Part shown: positions 18,122-26,814 of the stretch, one piece after another
How the letters are laid out: every line of letters begins with the position of its first letter
How positions within the stretch are numbered: position 1 is the first letter of the stretch
Assembly (NCBI RefSeq): GCF_016185115.1
Contig: NZ_JACPOF010000004.1
Span: 551,979-615,978 of the forward strand
Length of the DNA: 64,000 bases
Direction of reading: 5' to 3'
DNA from: Polaromonas sp.
GTDB lineage: Bacteria > Pseudomonadota > Gammaproteobacteria > Burkholderiales > Burkholderiaceae_C
Made by a program: the position numbers and the translations under genes
Notes under the pieces: model-generated
Databases searched by the model: none
Seen by the model: only the letters and a program-made list of their open reading frames with translations
What the model was told of the DNA's origin: nothing

Positions 18122-20017
18122 ATGAGCACAGCCTCCACCCTCCCACCCGACGCGGCTTCCAGCGATCGCTTCCGCATTCTGGTGGACACGGTGCAGGATT
18201 ACGGCATTTTCATGCTCGACCCTTCCGGTATCGTGATGTCCTGGAATGCTGGCGCCCAGCGCATCAAGCAATACCGTGCAGATGAAGTGATAGGCCGCCA
18301 CTTCTCCCTGTTTTACCTGCCTGAAGCAGTGGCGTCTGACTGGCCTGCCGAGGAACTGAGGCGGGCGGCGCGTGATGGGCGTTTCGAGGAAGAAGGCTGG
18401 CGCCTGCGCAAGGATGGCACGCAGTTCTGGGCCAACGTCGTGATCACCGCATTGAAGGACGACAACGGCAAGCTCACGGGTTACGGCAAGGTCACCCGCG
18501 ACCTGACGGAGCGCCGCATCCACGAAGAGGCCCTTCGCGAGAGCGAGCAGCGCTTCAGATTGCTGGTCGAGGGCGTGCGCGACTATGCGATTTTCATGCT
18601 CAACCCGCAAGGCATCATCGAAAGCTGGAACAGCGGCGCACAACTCATCAAGGGCTACAGCGCACAGGAGGTCATAGGCCGACATTTCAGCATGTTCTAC
18701 ACCCCCGAAGATCTGGCGAAAAACCTCCCCGCTGTCGAGCTTTCGAATGCGCTGTCGGAGGGCCGCGCTGAAGAGGAAGGCTGGCGCATCCGCAAGGACG
18801 GCTCCGTCTTCTGGGCCAATGTGGTTATTTCACCGATCTTTGACGCGGACAAACAGTTGCGCGGCTTTACCAAGGTCACGCGCGACATGACCGAGCGGCG
18901 GCGACTGTACGAGCTTGAAAACTCCAGCAAGCGCATGAGCGAATTTCTGGCCATGCTTGCGCACGAACTGCGCAACCCCCTCGCCCCCATACGCAACGCC
19001 GTCACAATCCTTCAGCTCGAACCCTCGGCCAGCCCGATGGTGCGCAACAGCCGCGACATGATTGACAGGCAGCTCTCCCACATGACCCGACTGGTGGATG
19101 ACCTGCTCGACGTCGGCCGCCTGACCACGGGCAAGATAAGGTTCCAGGCCGAACAGGTGTCCTATCCACAGGTGGTGGCTCGCTCGATCGAGGCAGTGCG
19201 TCCCCTCATAGATGCACGGCGTCACCGCCTGAAACTGGACATGCCTGAAAACGCGCTGCAGGTTCAGGGCGACTCAACCCGGCTGACCCAGATCCTGCAG
19301 AACCTGCTTACCAATGCCGCCAAATACACCCCGGAGGGTGGTCTGATCGAGCTGAAAGTCTGGCTCGAAGGCTCGCAGTTGCACACCACCGTGCGTGACA
19401 ACGGCACCGGACTGTCGGCCGATGCCATCAACCAGATTTTTGAGCTGTTCTCCCAGGGCGATGCACACACCGCGGCACGTGAAAGCGGTTTGGGCATTGG
19501 CCTGACGCTGGCGCGTTCGCTTGTCGAGATGCATGGGGGGACGCTTACCGCCTCCAGCCCCGGCCTAGGATTGGGCAGCACGTTCAGTTTCTTTCTGCCC
19601 AATGCGGGTACGGACCTGGGCAATGGTGAAACGCAGCCTGCGGCACCTGGCCCCGCGGTCATGATCGTCGACGACAACCGGGACGCGGCCAACAGCCTGG
19701 CTGAAATCATGCGGCTCATGGATTGCCAGGTCAAAGTGGCATATGACGGGCAGTCTGCGCTGGCGCTCGCCCGCATACAGCTGCCCAGGGTCATGGTGCT
19801 TGATATTGGCATGCCGGAAATGAACGGGTATGAAGTGCTGGCAGCCCTGCGCGCCATGCCGGGCGGCGGCGAGGTGACCGTCGCTGCCCTGACGGGATAT
19901 GGCACGGACGAAGATAAAAACCGGGCGCTTTCCGCAGGCTTTAATGCCCACATCACCAAACCGCTTGATTTCGCAGACCTGCAGGAATTTCTGCAGTCCG
20001 CCGGCGTCCTCGCCTGA
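18122..20017 (+). CDS. Double-PAS hybrid sensor histidine kinase with receiver domain
   Basis: A 631-residue soluble hybrid kinase without transmembrane segments. Two PAS domains, each with a PAC tail ending in VTRDLTERR or VTRDMTERR, occupy about residues 15-135 and 143-262 and are similar enough to look like an internal duplication (both contain VIGRHFS and an EEEGWR-RKDG block). The HisKA domain has the phospho-accepting His281 in AHELRNPLAPIR. The ATPase domain has the N-box around LQNLLTNAAKYTP and G-boxes in VRDNGTG and GLGIGLTLA. A receiver domain at 512-631 has acidic Asp517/518, phospho-accepting Asp561 and Lys in TKPLD. A cytoplasmic signal, possibly redox or a small ligand, is expected. 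No response regulator with an output domain lies next to it. Confidence 0.92.
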   Translation: MSTASTLPPDAASSDRFRILVDTVQDYGIFMLDPSGIVMSWNAGAQRIKQYRADEVIGRHFSLFYLPEAVASDWPAEELRRAARDGRFEEEGWRLRKDGTQFWANVVITALKDDNGKLTGYGKVTRDLTERRIHEEALRESEQRFRLLVEGVRDYAIFMLNPQGIIESWNSGAQLIKGYSAQEVIGRHFSMFYTPEDLAKNLPAVELSNALSEGRAEEEGWRIRKDGSVFWANVVISPIFDADKQLRGFTKVTRDMTERRRLYELENSSKRMSEFLAMLAHELRNPLAPIRNAVTILQLEPSASPMVRNSRDMIDRQLSHMTRLVDDLLDVGRLTTGKIRFQAEQVSYPQVVARSIEAVRPLIDARRHRLKLDMPENALQVQGDSTRLTQILQNLLTNAAKYTPEGGLIELKVWLEGSQLHTTVRDNGTGLSADAINQIFELFSQGDAHTAARESGLGIGLTLARSLVEMHGGTLTASSPGLGLGSTFSFFLPNAGTDLGNGETQPAAPGPAVMIVDDNRDAANSLAEIMRLMDCQVKVAYDGQSALALARIQLPRVMVLDIGMPEMNGYEVLAALRAMPGGGEVTVAALTGYGTDEDKNRALSAGFNAHITKPLDFADLQEFLQSAGVLA

Positions 20018-20183
20018 GGCCCTCACCGCCGTCCGCGACTGGCGGCAACTTGACCGTCTCCTGCCGAACACGCGCCCTCCAGCCACGGATTGCGCAGAAA
20101 CCTACTGTCGTGAGGCACAACTGCTTACATACAGACAGTGCAGCCCCTATCAGACTGGTCGGACAACTCCGAAAGACCGATTC

Positions 20184-21224
20184 ATGCTGCACACCATGCC
20201 CTCATCACCAGGCCACCTCTCGCGCCGATTGCTGGTCTCCACTCTGTTTCTTGCCGGACTTGGCATTGGCGGTGGGGCCCTCTCGGCGCAGCCTGGCAAG
20301 GCCCGGGCCGCAGGGGTCCAGCCGCCGGACATGGAGGCCTTCAACAACAGCAACGACAGCCCCTTGCTGCGCAGCGGCAGCCAGGGCGCAGCCGTTGCAC
20401 GTGCACAGATTCTGCTGGACCGGGCCTGGTTCTCCTGCGGAGAGATTGACGGACGGTTCGCCGCGAACATGCAGCGCATGGTCAAGGCCTACCAGGCGTC
20501 GCACGACCTGAAAGTCACTGGCACCGTGACCGCAGAGACCTGGAAGTCGCTGCGAACCGATGGCGCACCGCTGTTGACGACATACGCCGTCACCGAGAAG
20601 GACGTGGCTGGCCCGTTCGAAAAAACGCCGGTCGCGATGGACGAACGCGCCAGGCTGAAGGCGCTGGTCTATGAGTCGGTCGAGGAAGCCCTGGCAGAGA
20701 AGTTCCACACCAGCATGGGCTACCTGAAACAGCTCAACGGCGGCGGCAGGATTGAGGCAGGCAAAAACCTTGTCGTCCCGAATGTGGTGGCAAGCGCCAC
20801 GCCTGTCAGGGCGGCTTCGATACAGATCGACAAGTCGGAACGCGTACTTTATGTGCTGGATATCGATCAGCGCCCGGTGGCCGGTTTCCCTATCAGCATA
20901 GGTAACGAAAAAAATGATCCGTTGCCGCTCGGCATGATGGCGATCAAGAACGAAGTGAAGAACCCCGGTTTTACCTACAACCCGACGCTGCTGAAAAACG
21001 CCCCCAAAGATGCGCAGAAGGCAGACATTGCCCCCGGCCCCAATAACCCGGTCGGCAGCATCTGGCTTGGGCTGACCAAGCCCCACTGGGGCATTCACGG
21101 CACGCCCAACCCGTCTAACGTGGGGCATTCCGAAACCAATGGCTGCATCCATATGACCAACTGGGATACCGAGCGCCTCGCGACCCTGGCAAAAGCCGGG
21201 TTCAAGGTCAACGTCAAGGCCTGA
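20184..21224 (+). CDS. L,D-transpeptidase (YkuD) with peptidoglycan-binding domain
   Basis: A 346-residue exported enzyme that cross-links or anchors peptidoglycan through 3-3 linkages. An N-terminal signal-like hydrophobic stretch lies at residues 15-35. A PG_binding_1 domain follows at about 60-125 (LLRSGSQGAAVARAQ and EIDGRFAANM), then a LysM-like segment near 165-200, then a YkuD domain with IHGTPNPSNVGHSETNG and the catalytic Cys321 in NGCIHM. The start at 20184 was chosen because the longer frame begins inside the kinase gene; ATG 20196 is an alternative. Its stop shares one base with the ATG of the M23 peptidase gene. Confidence 0.9.
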   Translation: MLHTMPSSPGHLSRRLLVSTLFLAGLGIGGGALSAQPGKARAAGVQPPDMEAFNNSNDSPLLRSGSQGAAVARAQILLDRAWFSCGEIDGRFAANMQRMVKAYQASHDLKVTGTVTAETWKSLRTDGAPLLTTYAVTEKDVAGPFEKTPVAMDERARLKALVYESVEEALAEKFHTSMGYLKQLNGGGRIEAGKNLVVPNVVASATPVRAASIQIDKSERVLYVLDIDQRPVAGFPISIGNEKNDPLPLGMMAIKNEVKNPGFTYNPTLLKNAPKDAQKADIAPGPNNPVGSIWLGLTKPHWGIHGTPNPSNVGHSETNGCIHMTNWDTERLATLAKAGFKVNVKA

Positions 21225-21913
21225 TGGCAGCCGTGTCCATGTTACTAAGGCGCGCGGCACTGGGGGGCTGCGCGCTGCTGATCATCGCCGCCGCCGTGAA
21301 GTTTGGCAGCGGCATGCAGACTTCGACTGAAGTTTTGCCGCCCGCCCCGCCCTGGCAAGGGCAGCCGGCAGCGCAGCCATCCCGGCCCGCGCCAGGGGTG
21401 GCAGTTGTACAAAACGATGCGCCTTCGCCTGTGCCTCCAGCAGGCGATGACATCTCCTGGCTGCGCTCGCGCGCCCTCACCCTCCCCGTTCAGGGCATTG
21501 GAGCCAGCCAGCTCAGCGACACCTATTCGCAGGCCCGTGCAGCCGGCGCGCCGCATGAAGCCATTGACATCATGGCCGCACGCGGCACGCCTGTGGTGGC
21601 TGCAGAAGACGGACTGGTGGCAAAGCTGTTCCTGAGCAAACCCGGCGGCATCACCCTTTACCAGTTTGACCCCAGCAACCAGTACGCCTACTACTACGCC
21701 CACCTTGATCGTTACGCAGACGGCATCGTCGAGGGCGCCAGGTTGCACAAGGGCCAGCTGATTGGCTACGTGGGCAGCACGGGCAATGCGTCGCCGGATG
21801 CACCGCACCTGCATTTCGCCATTTTCCGGCTGGGCCCTGAGCGCCAATGGTGGCGCGGCACGCCACTCAACCCCTACCTGGTTTGGCGAGACCCTGGCCC
21901 TGACCGCCCCTGA
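21224..21913 (+). CDS. M23 family metallopeptidase (LytM-like)
   Basis: A 229-residue protein with one N-terminal hydrophobic segment (residues 6-25), a Pro/Ala-rich linker and a C-terminal M23 peptidase domain. Zinc ligands fit His111 and Asp115 in APHEAIDI and His197 in PHLHF, with catalytic-type His160 in YYYAHLD. It is expected to cut peptidoglycan peptides in the periplasm, or to act as an activator if inactive; the metal ligands look intact. The overlap of one base with the L,D-transpeptidase gene (TGATG) makes co-translation likely, so a cutter and a cross-linker of the wall are made together. Confidence 0.9.
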   Translation: MAAVSMLLRRAALGGCALLIIAAAVKFGSGMQTSTEVLPPAPPWQGQPAAQPSRPAPGVAVVQNDAPSPVPPAGDDISWLRSRALTLPVQGIGASQLSDTYSQARAAGAPHEAIDIMAARGTPVVAAEDGLVAKLFLSKPGGITLYQFDPSNQYAYYYAHLDRYADGIVEGARLHKGQLIGYVGSTGNASPDAPHLHFAIFRLGPERQWWRGTPLNPYLVWRDPGPDRP

Positions 21914-21944
21914 ATTCCGCCATGCCGCACTTAAAATCCGGTGC

Positions 21945-22757
21945 ATGAAACGTGCGGTTTTTTCAGCCTTGTTTGCCCTGGCTTCACTCGTCACCCTTCC
22001 CTTGCGCGCCGCCACCATTTGCACCGTCATTGCAGACGCTACGGATGGGACAGTGCTGCTCGAGCAAGGCGACTGCCGCTCGCGGGTGACACCCGCATCA
22101 ACCTTCAAGATTCCGCTGGCGCTGATGGGGTTTGATTCAGGCTTGCTGCACGATGAACACACGCCGGTCCTGCCATTCATTCAGGGCTATCCCGAGTGGG
22201 GCGGTGATGCCTGGCGTCAGGCCACAGACCCCGAACGCTGGTTGAAGTACTCGGTTGTCTGGTACTCCCAGCAGATCACGCACAAACTGGGCACGCAAAA
22301 ATTGACGCAATATGCGAAGGACTTTGGATACGGGAATGCCGATTTCTCGGGCGACCCCGGCAAAAACAATGGACTGGAGCGTGCGTGGATCATCTCGTCA
22401 CTGAAAATTTCACCCATAGAACAGACCGTTTTTCTGCGCAGGCTGGTCAACCGCCAACTGCAGGTCACGCCACGGGCATTTGACATGGTCGGCAGAATCG
22501 TTGAAACCCTCCCCGCTGCTGCTGGCGGCTTCACGGTACAAGGCAAAACCGGCATGGCCTACCCCCGCAAGGCCGACGGCGAGTTCGACGAGGCGCGGGC
22601 GTATGGCTGGTTTGTGGGTTGGGCAACGCAGGGCAGCCAGAAGGTGGTCTTCGCCAGGCTCGATCAGGACAGCAGGAAAGAAACAACATCAGCCGGCTTG
22701 AGGTCGCGTGATGCCTTTCTTGCAGAACTGCCATCGCTCTTGGCGGCGAAGCACTGA
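21945..22757 (+). CDS. Class D (OXA-type) beta-lactamase
   Basis: A 270-residue serine beta-lactamase. A Sec signal peptide ends near residue 22 (SLVTLPLRAA). All class D landmarks are present: nucleophile Ser52 in STFK (52-55), SVV at 103-105, YGN at 129-131, and KTG at 201-203, with Trp residues in GWFVGW after it. The start at 21945 was preferred because it opens the signal peptide; the longer frame overlaps the M23 gene. It begins 31 bases after the M23 stop in the same direction, so it is part of the cell-wall trio rather than of a mobile cassette: no integron site, transposase or composition change is visible. The spectrum cannot be read from sequence. Confidence 0.92.
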   Translation: MKRAVFSALFALASLVTLPLRAATICTVIADATDGTVLLEQGDCRSRVTPASTFKIPLALMGFDSGLLHDEHTPVLPFIQGYPEWGGDAWRQATDPERWLKYSVVWYSQQITHKLGTQKLTQYAKDFGYGNADFSGDPGKNNGLERAWIISSLKISPIEQTVFLRRLVNRQLQVTPRAFDMVGRIVETLPAAAGGFTVQGKTGMAYPRKADGEFDEARAYGWFVGWATQGSQKVVFARLDQDSRKETTSAGLRSRDAFLAELPSLLAAKH

Positions 22758-22813
22758 ACGGCGTCCTCCCAGGCCCTGTCGCGTGCAGACTGTTCGTGAT
22801 TCAGCGATGGCGC

Positions 22814-23515
22814 TCAGTGGCCGTAATCCAGCTTGGGGTACCAGTCGCTCCCCCGCCCCGACGGCGTCAAATCCAGAATATTCCACAATGGCGTCGGGTC
22901 AGGTGCCCCACGCACATCCTGGCCGGGGTCTTCCGTGCCAGCCAGCTCGGCGGCCCAGAAATGGTGCACCTTGCTGCCGCGCTTGACCCAGACGTCCATG
23001 GCAGGCGATTCGTCACCATTAGGGGCCAGACCCCGATAGTCTTTCGGGAAACCGTCACCCAGGCATTGATAAAACTTCAGGTTGCGCCAGCCGCGCTCGC
23101 GCGCAAAGGCCAGTTGCCGCTGAATCGGTGAACGACCTATCACGGCAAAGGCCAAGCGCTGCGAAATATCACGAACGGGGATGTCCATCGCGCCCAGCTG
23201 TGCCGTACACATGGGGCAAGGCTGCTCGCGCTGGGGCCCATACATCCAGAAATAGGTGATGAGGGTGTCATGCGTGCCGAACAGTTCTCCAAGCGCCAAG
23301 GTCTTTCCGGTTTCATCAAGAAATGAATAGCCCGACGCCTCCCCGCCCAAGGGAAGTGTCCGGCGTTGCGCCGCCACCCGCTCCATATGGCGCCGCAATT
23401 CGATCTCCTCTTTCAGGAGAGAAGCGCGCGCCTTGCGGTATTCGGGGCTGTCGTGCGGATAAGGTCTGGCCAGTACGCCATTGGCCATGTCGATGGCGGG
23501 TCTCAATCGGGGCAT
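22814..23515 (-). CDS. DUF899 family (thioredoxin-fold) protein
   Basis: A 233-residue protein of the DUF899 family, which has a thioredoxin-like fold and no settled function. The helical N-terminal region with EEIELRRHMERVAAQRR is the family hallmark, followed by FGTHDTLITYFWMYGP and the PCPMCTAQ stretch, in which a CxxC pair (Cys-Pro-Met-Cys) is found where a thioredoxin active site would be. The start at 23515 (MPRLRPAIDM) has an AGGAAG ribosome binding site six bases upstream and was preferred over the longer frame to 23566. It converges on the beta-lactamase gene with 56 bases between. Confidence 0.82.
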   Translation of the reverse strand: MPRLRPAIDMANGVLARPYPHDSPEYRKARASLLKEEIELRRHMERVAAQRRTLPLGGEASGYSFLDETGKTLALGELFGTHDTLITYFWMYGPQREQPCPMCTAQLGAMDIPVRDISQRLAFAVIGRSPIQRQLAFARERGWRNLKFYQCLGDGFPKDYRGLAPNGDESPAMDVWVKRGSKVHHFWAAELAGTEDPGQDVRGAPDPTPLWNILDLTPSGRGSDWYPKLDYGH

Positions 23516-23866
23516 GGGTGCTTCCTGTTTGAGTGGGGCAGTCAAATGCACTGCCGGAAAATTCAAACCTTAGCCCCGTGCAACAGGATGGGCAACACAC
23601 ATAGGCGCGTTGTCGCGTAGGCCTGCGCCTGCCCGGGCCTGTCGCCTCAGGCTCCCTCATCACCAGTGCCCCAGGCCCGGAGTTGCTTGCGGCTGTCAAT
23701 GCTGCATGCAGCAGGCAGCAAACCCTTCAAGGGGACGGCCGGCAGCGGCAGGCAGATGAGATGACTGCTGATCCGGGGCGTGATGGGGAGGGTCAAGGCC
23801 CCGGGACACGCCCGTCGCATGTGCAGACGTACAGCCTGTCATGGGTGCACGCCAACCCTCAAAACA

Positions 23867-24040
23867 CTATCAAATCAATAGCTGCTCACGTACGTATTTA
23901 TTGGTCTGTAGCCCGATTCGATGCCTGAAAATGGCCCTTTTTGCCCATTTTTTGATCTTTTTCGCCTTCGCCAGCCGTCCGAGTCGGTCTGGAGCGAAAA
24001 ATTGAAACCTGCGTTAAATTTTTAATGTATACGTCAAATT
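23867..24040 (+). repeat. Interspersed repeat, copy A
   Basis: The 527-base gap between the DUF899 and kinase genes holds no convincing gene; its right third is a copy of an interspersed repeat. The head (23867-23925) contains TAGCTGCTCACGTACGTA followed by TTTATTGGTCTGTAGCCCGATT, shared with copies at 31641 and 55148. A hairpin with arms AAAATGG and CCATTTT follows, and the end carries TTAATGTATACGTCAAA at 24022-24038, matched in the copy at 55247. It abuts the 3' end of the kinase gene (stop at 24043). Confidence 0.75.
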
Positions 24041-24042
24041 AG

Positions 24043-25782
24043 CTATTTAAAGGTGCGCAGCGCCAGCAAGGCCACCACTGCCAAGGCCAGCACCAGCGAC
24101 AAGCCCTTCCAGAAGGCCACAGGGTTGCGGTCCAGCAGCGGCTGGCGCGTCTTGCTCAGGAAGGCTGCGTTGGGGTGGCGCAGGTCATATAAAAAGCCGG
24201 AAAGGTCTTCATAACGTTTGGCCGGGTTGGGGTGCACGGCCTTGCGCAGCACGCCGTCTATCCAGGCGGGGATGTCGCGGTCTTCATGCAGCACCGAGTC
24301 ATAACGCAGGCCGTTCTGCGCGGCGCGGGTGCGGCTTTTGGCGACCTCGGCGCCATAAGGCAGCCGGCCGGTGAGCATCTGGTAAGTGATGACGCCCAGC
24401 GAGAACAAATCAGACCGCGTGGTGCCGCCCTCACCCAGGAAATATTCGGGCGCCGAGTATTGCACCGTCCCAAGGATCTGCGACTCCTCGCCTCTGGGTG
24501 CGGACTCCAGCAGGCTGGCCACGCTGGCCGAGCCGAAGTCTATGATTTTGACCGTGCCCGTGCTGTCGATCATGATGTTCTCGGGCCGCAGGTCCTGGTG
24601 CAGCATCTCCAGCCTGTGGAAGGCGCGAAGCCCCTTGGCGATCTGCTCGACGATGCCGCGCACTGCCTCAAGGCCGGGTTTGGGGTTGTCTATCATCCAC
24701 TGGCTGAGCGTCTGGCCGTCGATGAACTCGGTGACAACATAAACGAAGTTGCGCTTGCGGTTAGGCAGGCAGGGCCTGAGCACATGGGCGCTGGAAATGC
24801 GGCGGGCTATCCATTCCTCCGTCAGGAAACGCTCTATATAGGCCGCGTCACCCTGCAGGTCTATCGAAGGCGTCTTCAGGATGACGAGCGTGCCGGTCTC
24901 CACATCTCTCGCCAGATAGATATGGCTGCGGCTGCTGCCATGTACTTCGCGAATGATGGTGTAGCCGTCGAACTCCATGCGCGCCTGAAGAATGGGCGGC
25001 AGCGGCAGGCCGGAGAGCTGCTGCACCATCTCGCCGGCGGCACGCTGGGGCAAGGCATCGATGCGTATGACCTGGGCCGTGAGGTTGTCAGTGCTGCCGT
25101 GTTTATAGGCCGTGCAGACAATTTCCTTTGCAGCATCGTCAAGATGGCCGCCGCTGTCGTTGCACGCGTGGATGATGCGGGCCAGGGCCTGCTCGCCGAT
25201 GTGCTCGTACACGCCGTCGGTGGCGAGCAAAAAGACATCGCCCAGCTCTATCTGCTGGGTCTGGTAATCAATCTCCAGTTGCGGCTTGATGCCCAGTGCA
25301 CGGCCGAGGTAACTCTGGCCTATGGAGATCCAGATGCGGTGATCCGTGGTGAGCTGCTCCAGCGACTTGCCGCGCAGCCTGTAGATGCGTGAATCACCGA
25401 CATGAAAAATATGCGCCGTCGTCGACTTGATGACCATGGCGCTCAGGGTGCAAACGTAGCCCTTGTCCTTGTCGTAGCGGTACTGGCTTTTTTGGGTCTG
25501 GGCGTAAAGCCACGAATTGGTGGCGCTCAAAATGCGCTGGGCCGATGTCTTGACCGTCCACGCGTCCGAGGTGCAGTAGTAGTCTTCCAGAAACCCCGTC
25601 ACCGCGTACTGGCTGGCCACATCGCTGACCGCACTGCTGCTGATGCCGTCGGCCAGCGCAATCGCAATGCCCTTGGCCGCCAGTTGCGCGCCCTGGGGAA
25701 CGCAGATGCCGTGGAAATCCTGGTTGGTCTCCTTGCGGCCCTTGTCGGAGTACTGCCCCGCCGATATCTTCAATTCACCCAT
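24043..25782 (-). CDS. Bifunctional PP2C-type protein phosphatase / serine-threonine protein kinase
   Basis: A 579-residue fusion. Residues 1-245 form a PP2C phosphatase with metal-binding Asp45 in LADGISSS, Asp130 in HVGDSR, Asp189 in ATDG and Asp232 in STDN. Residues 273-535 form a Hanks-type kinase: Lys303 in VILKT, the catalytic loop LHQDLRPEN with Asp397 and Asn402 (HQD instead of HRD), Asp415 in IDFGSAS, and YSAPEYFLG. One transmembrane helix lies at about 553-575, placing both enzymes in the cytoplasm at the membrane. The gene follows the formate/nitrite channel gene after 67 bases on the same strand; this pairing is seen in nitrate/nitrite assimilation loci. The channel as target is an inference. 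Confidence 0.92.
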   Translation of the reverse strand: MGELKISAGQYSDKGRKETNQDFHGICVPQGAQLAAKGIAIALADGISSSAVSDVASQYAVTGFLEDYYCTSDAWTVKTSAQRILSATNSWLYAQTQKSQYRYDKDKGYVCTLSAMVIKSTTAHIFHVGDSRIYRLRGKSLEQLTTDHRIWISIGQSYLGRALGIKPQLEIDYQTQQIELGDVFLLATDGVYEHIGEQALARIIHACNDSGGHLDDAAKEIVCTAYKHGSTDNLTAQVIRIDALPQRAAGEMVQQLSGLPLPPILQARMEFDGYTIIREVHGSSRSHIYLARDVETGTLVILKTPSIDLQGDAAYIERFLTEEWIARRISSAHVLRPCLPNRKRNFVYVVTEFIDGQTLSQWMIDNPKPGLEAVRGIVEQIAKGLRAFHRLEMLHQDLRPENIMIDSTGTVKIIDFGSASVASLLESAPRGEESQILGTVQYSAPEYFLGEGGTTRSDLFSLGVITYQMLTGRLPYGAEVAKSRTRAAQNGLRYDSVLHEDRDIPAWIDGVLRKAVHPNPAKRYEDLSGFLYDLRHPNAAFLSKTRQPLLDRNPVAFWKGLSLVLALAVVALLALRTFK

Positions 25783-25849
25783 GCGGTCTCCCCCACCCGG
25801 CGCCCGAACCGACGCCGGACCGGGGCTGGTTTCTTATTTTGATGCCATT

Positions 25850-26662
25850 TCAGCTGAAGTTGCGCTTGGGCGCGGTCCTCACGTGGGTGGCGTACAGCGT
25901 CAGGCCGGTGAAGGCCAGGCCGCCGACCAGGTTGCCCAGCACGGTCGGGATTTCGTTCCAGATCAGGTAGTCCATGATGGTGAAGTGCGCGCCCAGCAGC
26001 AGGCCGGACGGGAACAGGAACATGTTCACGATGGAGTGCTCGAACACCATGTAGAAGAACAGCATGATGGGCATCCACATGCCGATCACCTTGCCGCTGA
26101 CCTGGGTGGAAATCATTGCCCCAACCACGCCGGCCGAGACCATCCAGTTGCACAGCATGCCGCGCACGAACAGCGTGAGCATGCCGTTGGCGCCGTACTT
26201 CTGGTAACCCAGCGTGCGGTTCTCGCCAACCACGCCTATCGCTTTGCCCACCGCGCTGGGCTCGGTAGAAAAGCCATTCGTGACGTAAATCGCCATCATC
26301 ACGGCCACCGTGAAAGCGCCCAGGAAATTGCCGGTGAACACCAGGCCCCAGTTGCGCAGCACGCCCTTGAGCGTGACACCCGGGCGCTTGTCGATCAGCG
26401 CCAGCGGGCACAGCACGAACACGCCGGTCAGCAGGTCAAAACCAAAGAGGTAAAGCATGACAAAGCCGACCGGGAAGAGCACGGCGCCCAGCAGCGGCTG
26501 GCCGGTCTGCACGTTGATGGTGACGGCGAACCAAGCCGCCAGGGCCAGGATGGCGCCCGCCATGTAGGCGCGAATAATCGTGTCGCGCGTGGACATGAAT
26601 ATCTTGGACTCCCCTGCATCCACCATCTTGGTCACAAACTCTGTCGGCACCAAATAAGCCAT
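25850..26662 (-). CDS. Formate/nitrite transporter (FocA/NirC family)
   Basis: A 270-residue inner membrane channel with six predicted helices. The central pore histidine is in FEHSIVNMF, the first half-repeat has LRNWGLVFTGNFLGAF and the second LCNWMVSAGVVGA and PTVLGNLVGGLAF, the paired N-W/G-N motifs of the FNT family. It conducts formate, nitrite or a similar small anion across the membrane; next to the phosphatase-kinase gene, nitrite uptake for assimilation is the more likely role. The start at 26662 follows a GAGGAGAGG-like ribosome binding site. A terminator-like hairpin lies only about 32 bases upstream of the start, suggesting regulated read-through. Confidence 0.93.
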   Translation of the reverse strand: MAYLVPTEFVTKMVDAGESKIFMSTRDTIIRAYMAGAILALAAWFAVTINVQTGQPLLGAVLFPVGFVMLYLFGFDLLTGVFVLCPLALIDKRPGVTLKGVLRNWGLVFTGNFLGAFTVAVMMAIYVTNGFSTEPSAVGKAIGVVGENRTLGYQKYGANGMLTLFVRGMLCNWMVSAGVVGAMISTQVSGKVIGMWMPIMLFFYMVFEHSIVNMFLFPSGLLLGAHFTIMDYLIWNEIPTVLGNLVGGLAFTGLTLYATHVRTAPKRNFS

Positions 26663-26693
26663 ACAAACCTCTCCTCAAACTTTTCGACAAGCC

Positions 26694-26746
26694 AAAAAAA
26701 AATCCACCTCCAGAAACCTCCCCAAAAAAGGAGGCCCGGAAGTGGA
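26694..26746 (-). terminator. Rho-independent terminator or attenuator ahead of the FNT channel gene
   Basis: Read on the minus strand, arms resembling CCACTTCC...CCTCC and GGAGG...GGAGGTGG pair around a T6 loop and are followed directly by a run of eight or nine T. It lies 214 bases after the hipA stop but only about 32 bases before the channel start codon, leaving little room for a promoter between. It can terminate hipBA read-through or act as an attenuator in the channel leader. Confidence 0.7.
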
Positions 26747-26769
26747 CACCGTTATCCGTTCAATTGATC

Positions 26770-26814
26770 GGGCTATGCCTGAAGCATCGCCCTGTTCAGG
26801 CCGTCATTGGCCTG
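26770..26814 (-). promoter_or_regulatory. Two tandem hairpins in the FNT channel leader
   Basis: On the minus strand, CAGGCC-AATGAC-GGCCTG (26797-26814) is a perfect six-pair stem with a six-base loop, and four bases later GGGCGATGC-TTCAG-GCATAGCCC (26770-26792) forms a second stem with one mismatch. The first loop has A at position 1 and G at position 4, as in loops bound by ANTAR antiterminators of nitrate assimilation (NasR/NasT). The second loop does not fit that rule. The 297-base interval between hipA and the channel gene holds no other clear feature. Confidence 0.5.

Noticed and set aside
21945..22757. Recently acquired resistance cassette for the class D beta-lactamase
   Set aside because: No integron attC site, insertion sequence or composition shift is visible, and it is closely spaced to wall genes.
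23683..23928. 81-codon frame in the gap after the DUF899 gene
   Set aside because: It runs into the interspersed repeat and has no start signal or recognisable domain.
25643..26767. 374-codon plus-strand open frame across the channel gene
   Set aside because: His/Gln-rich translation opposite a clear FNT channel.
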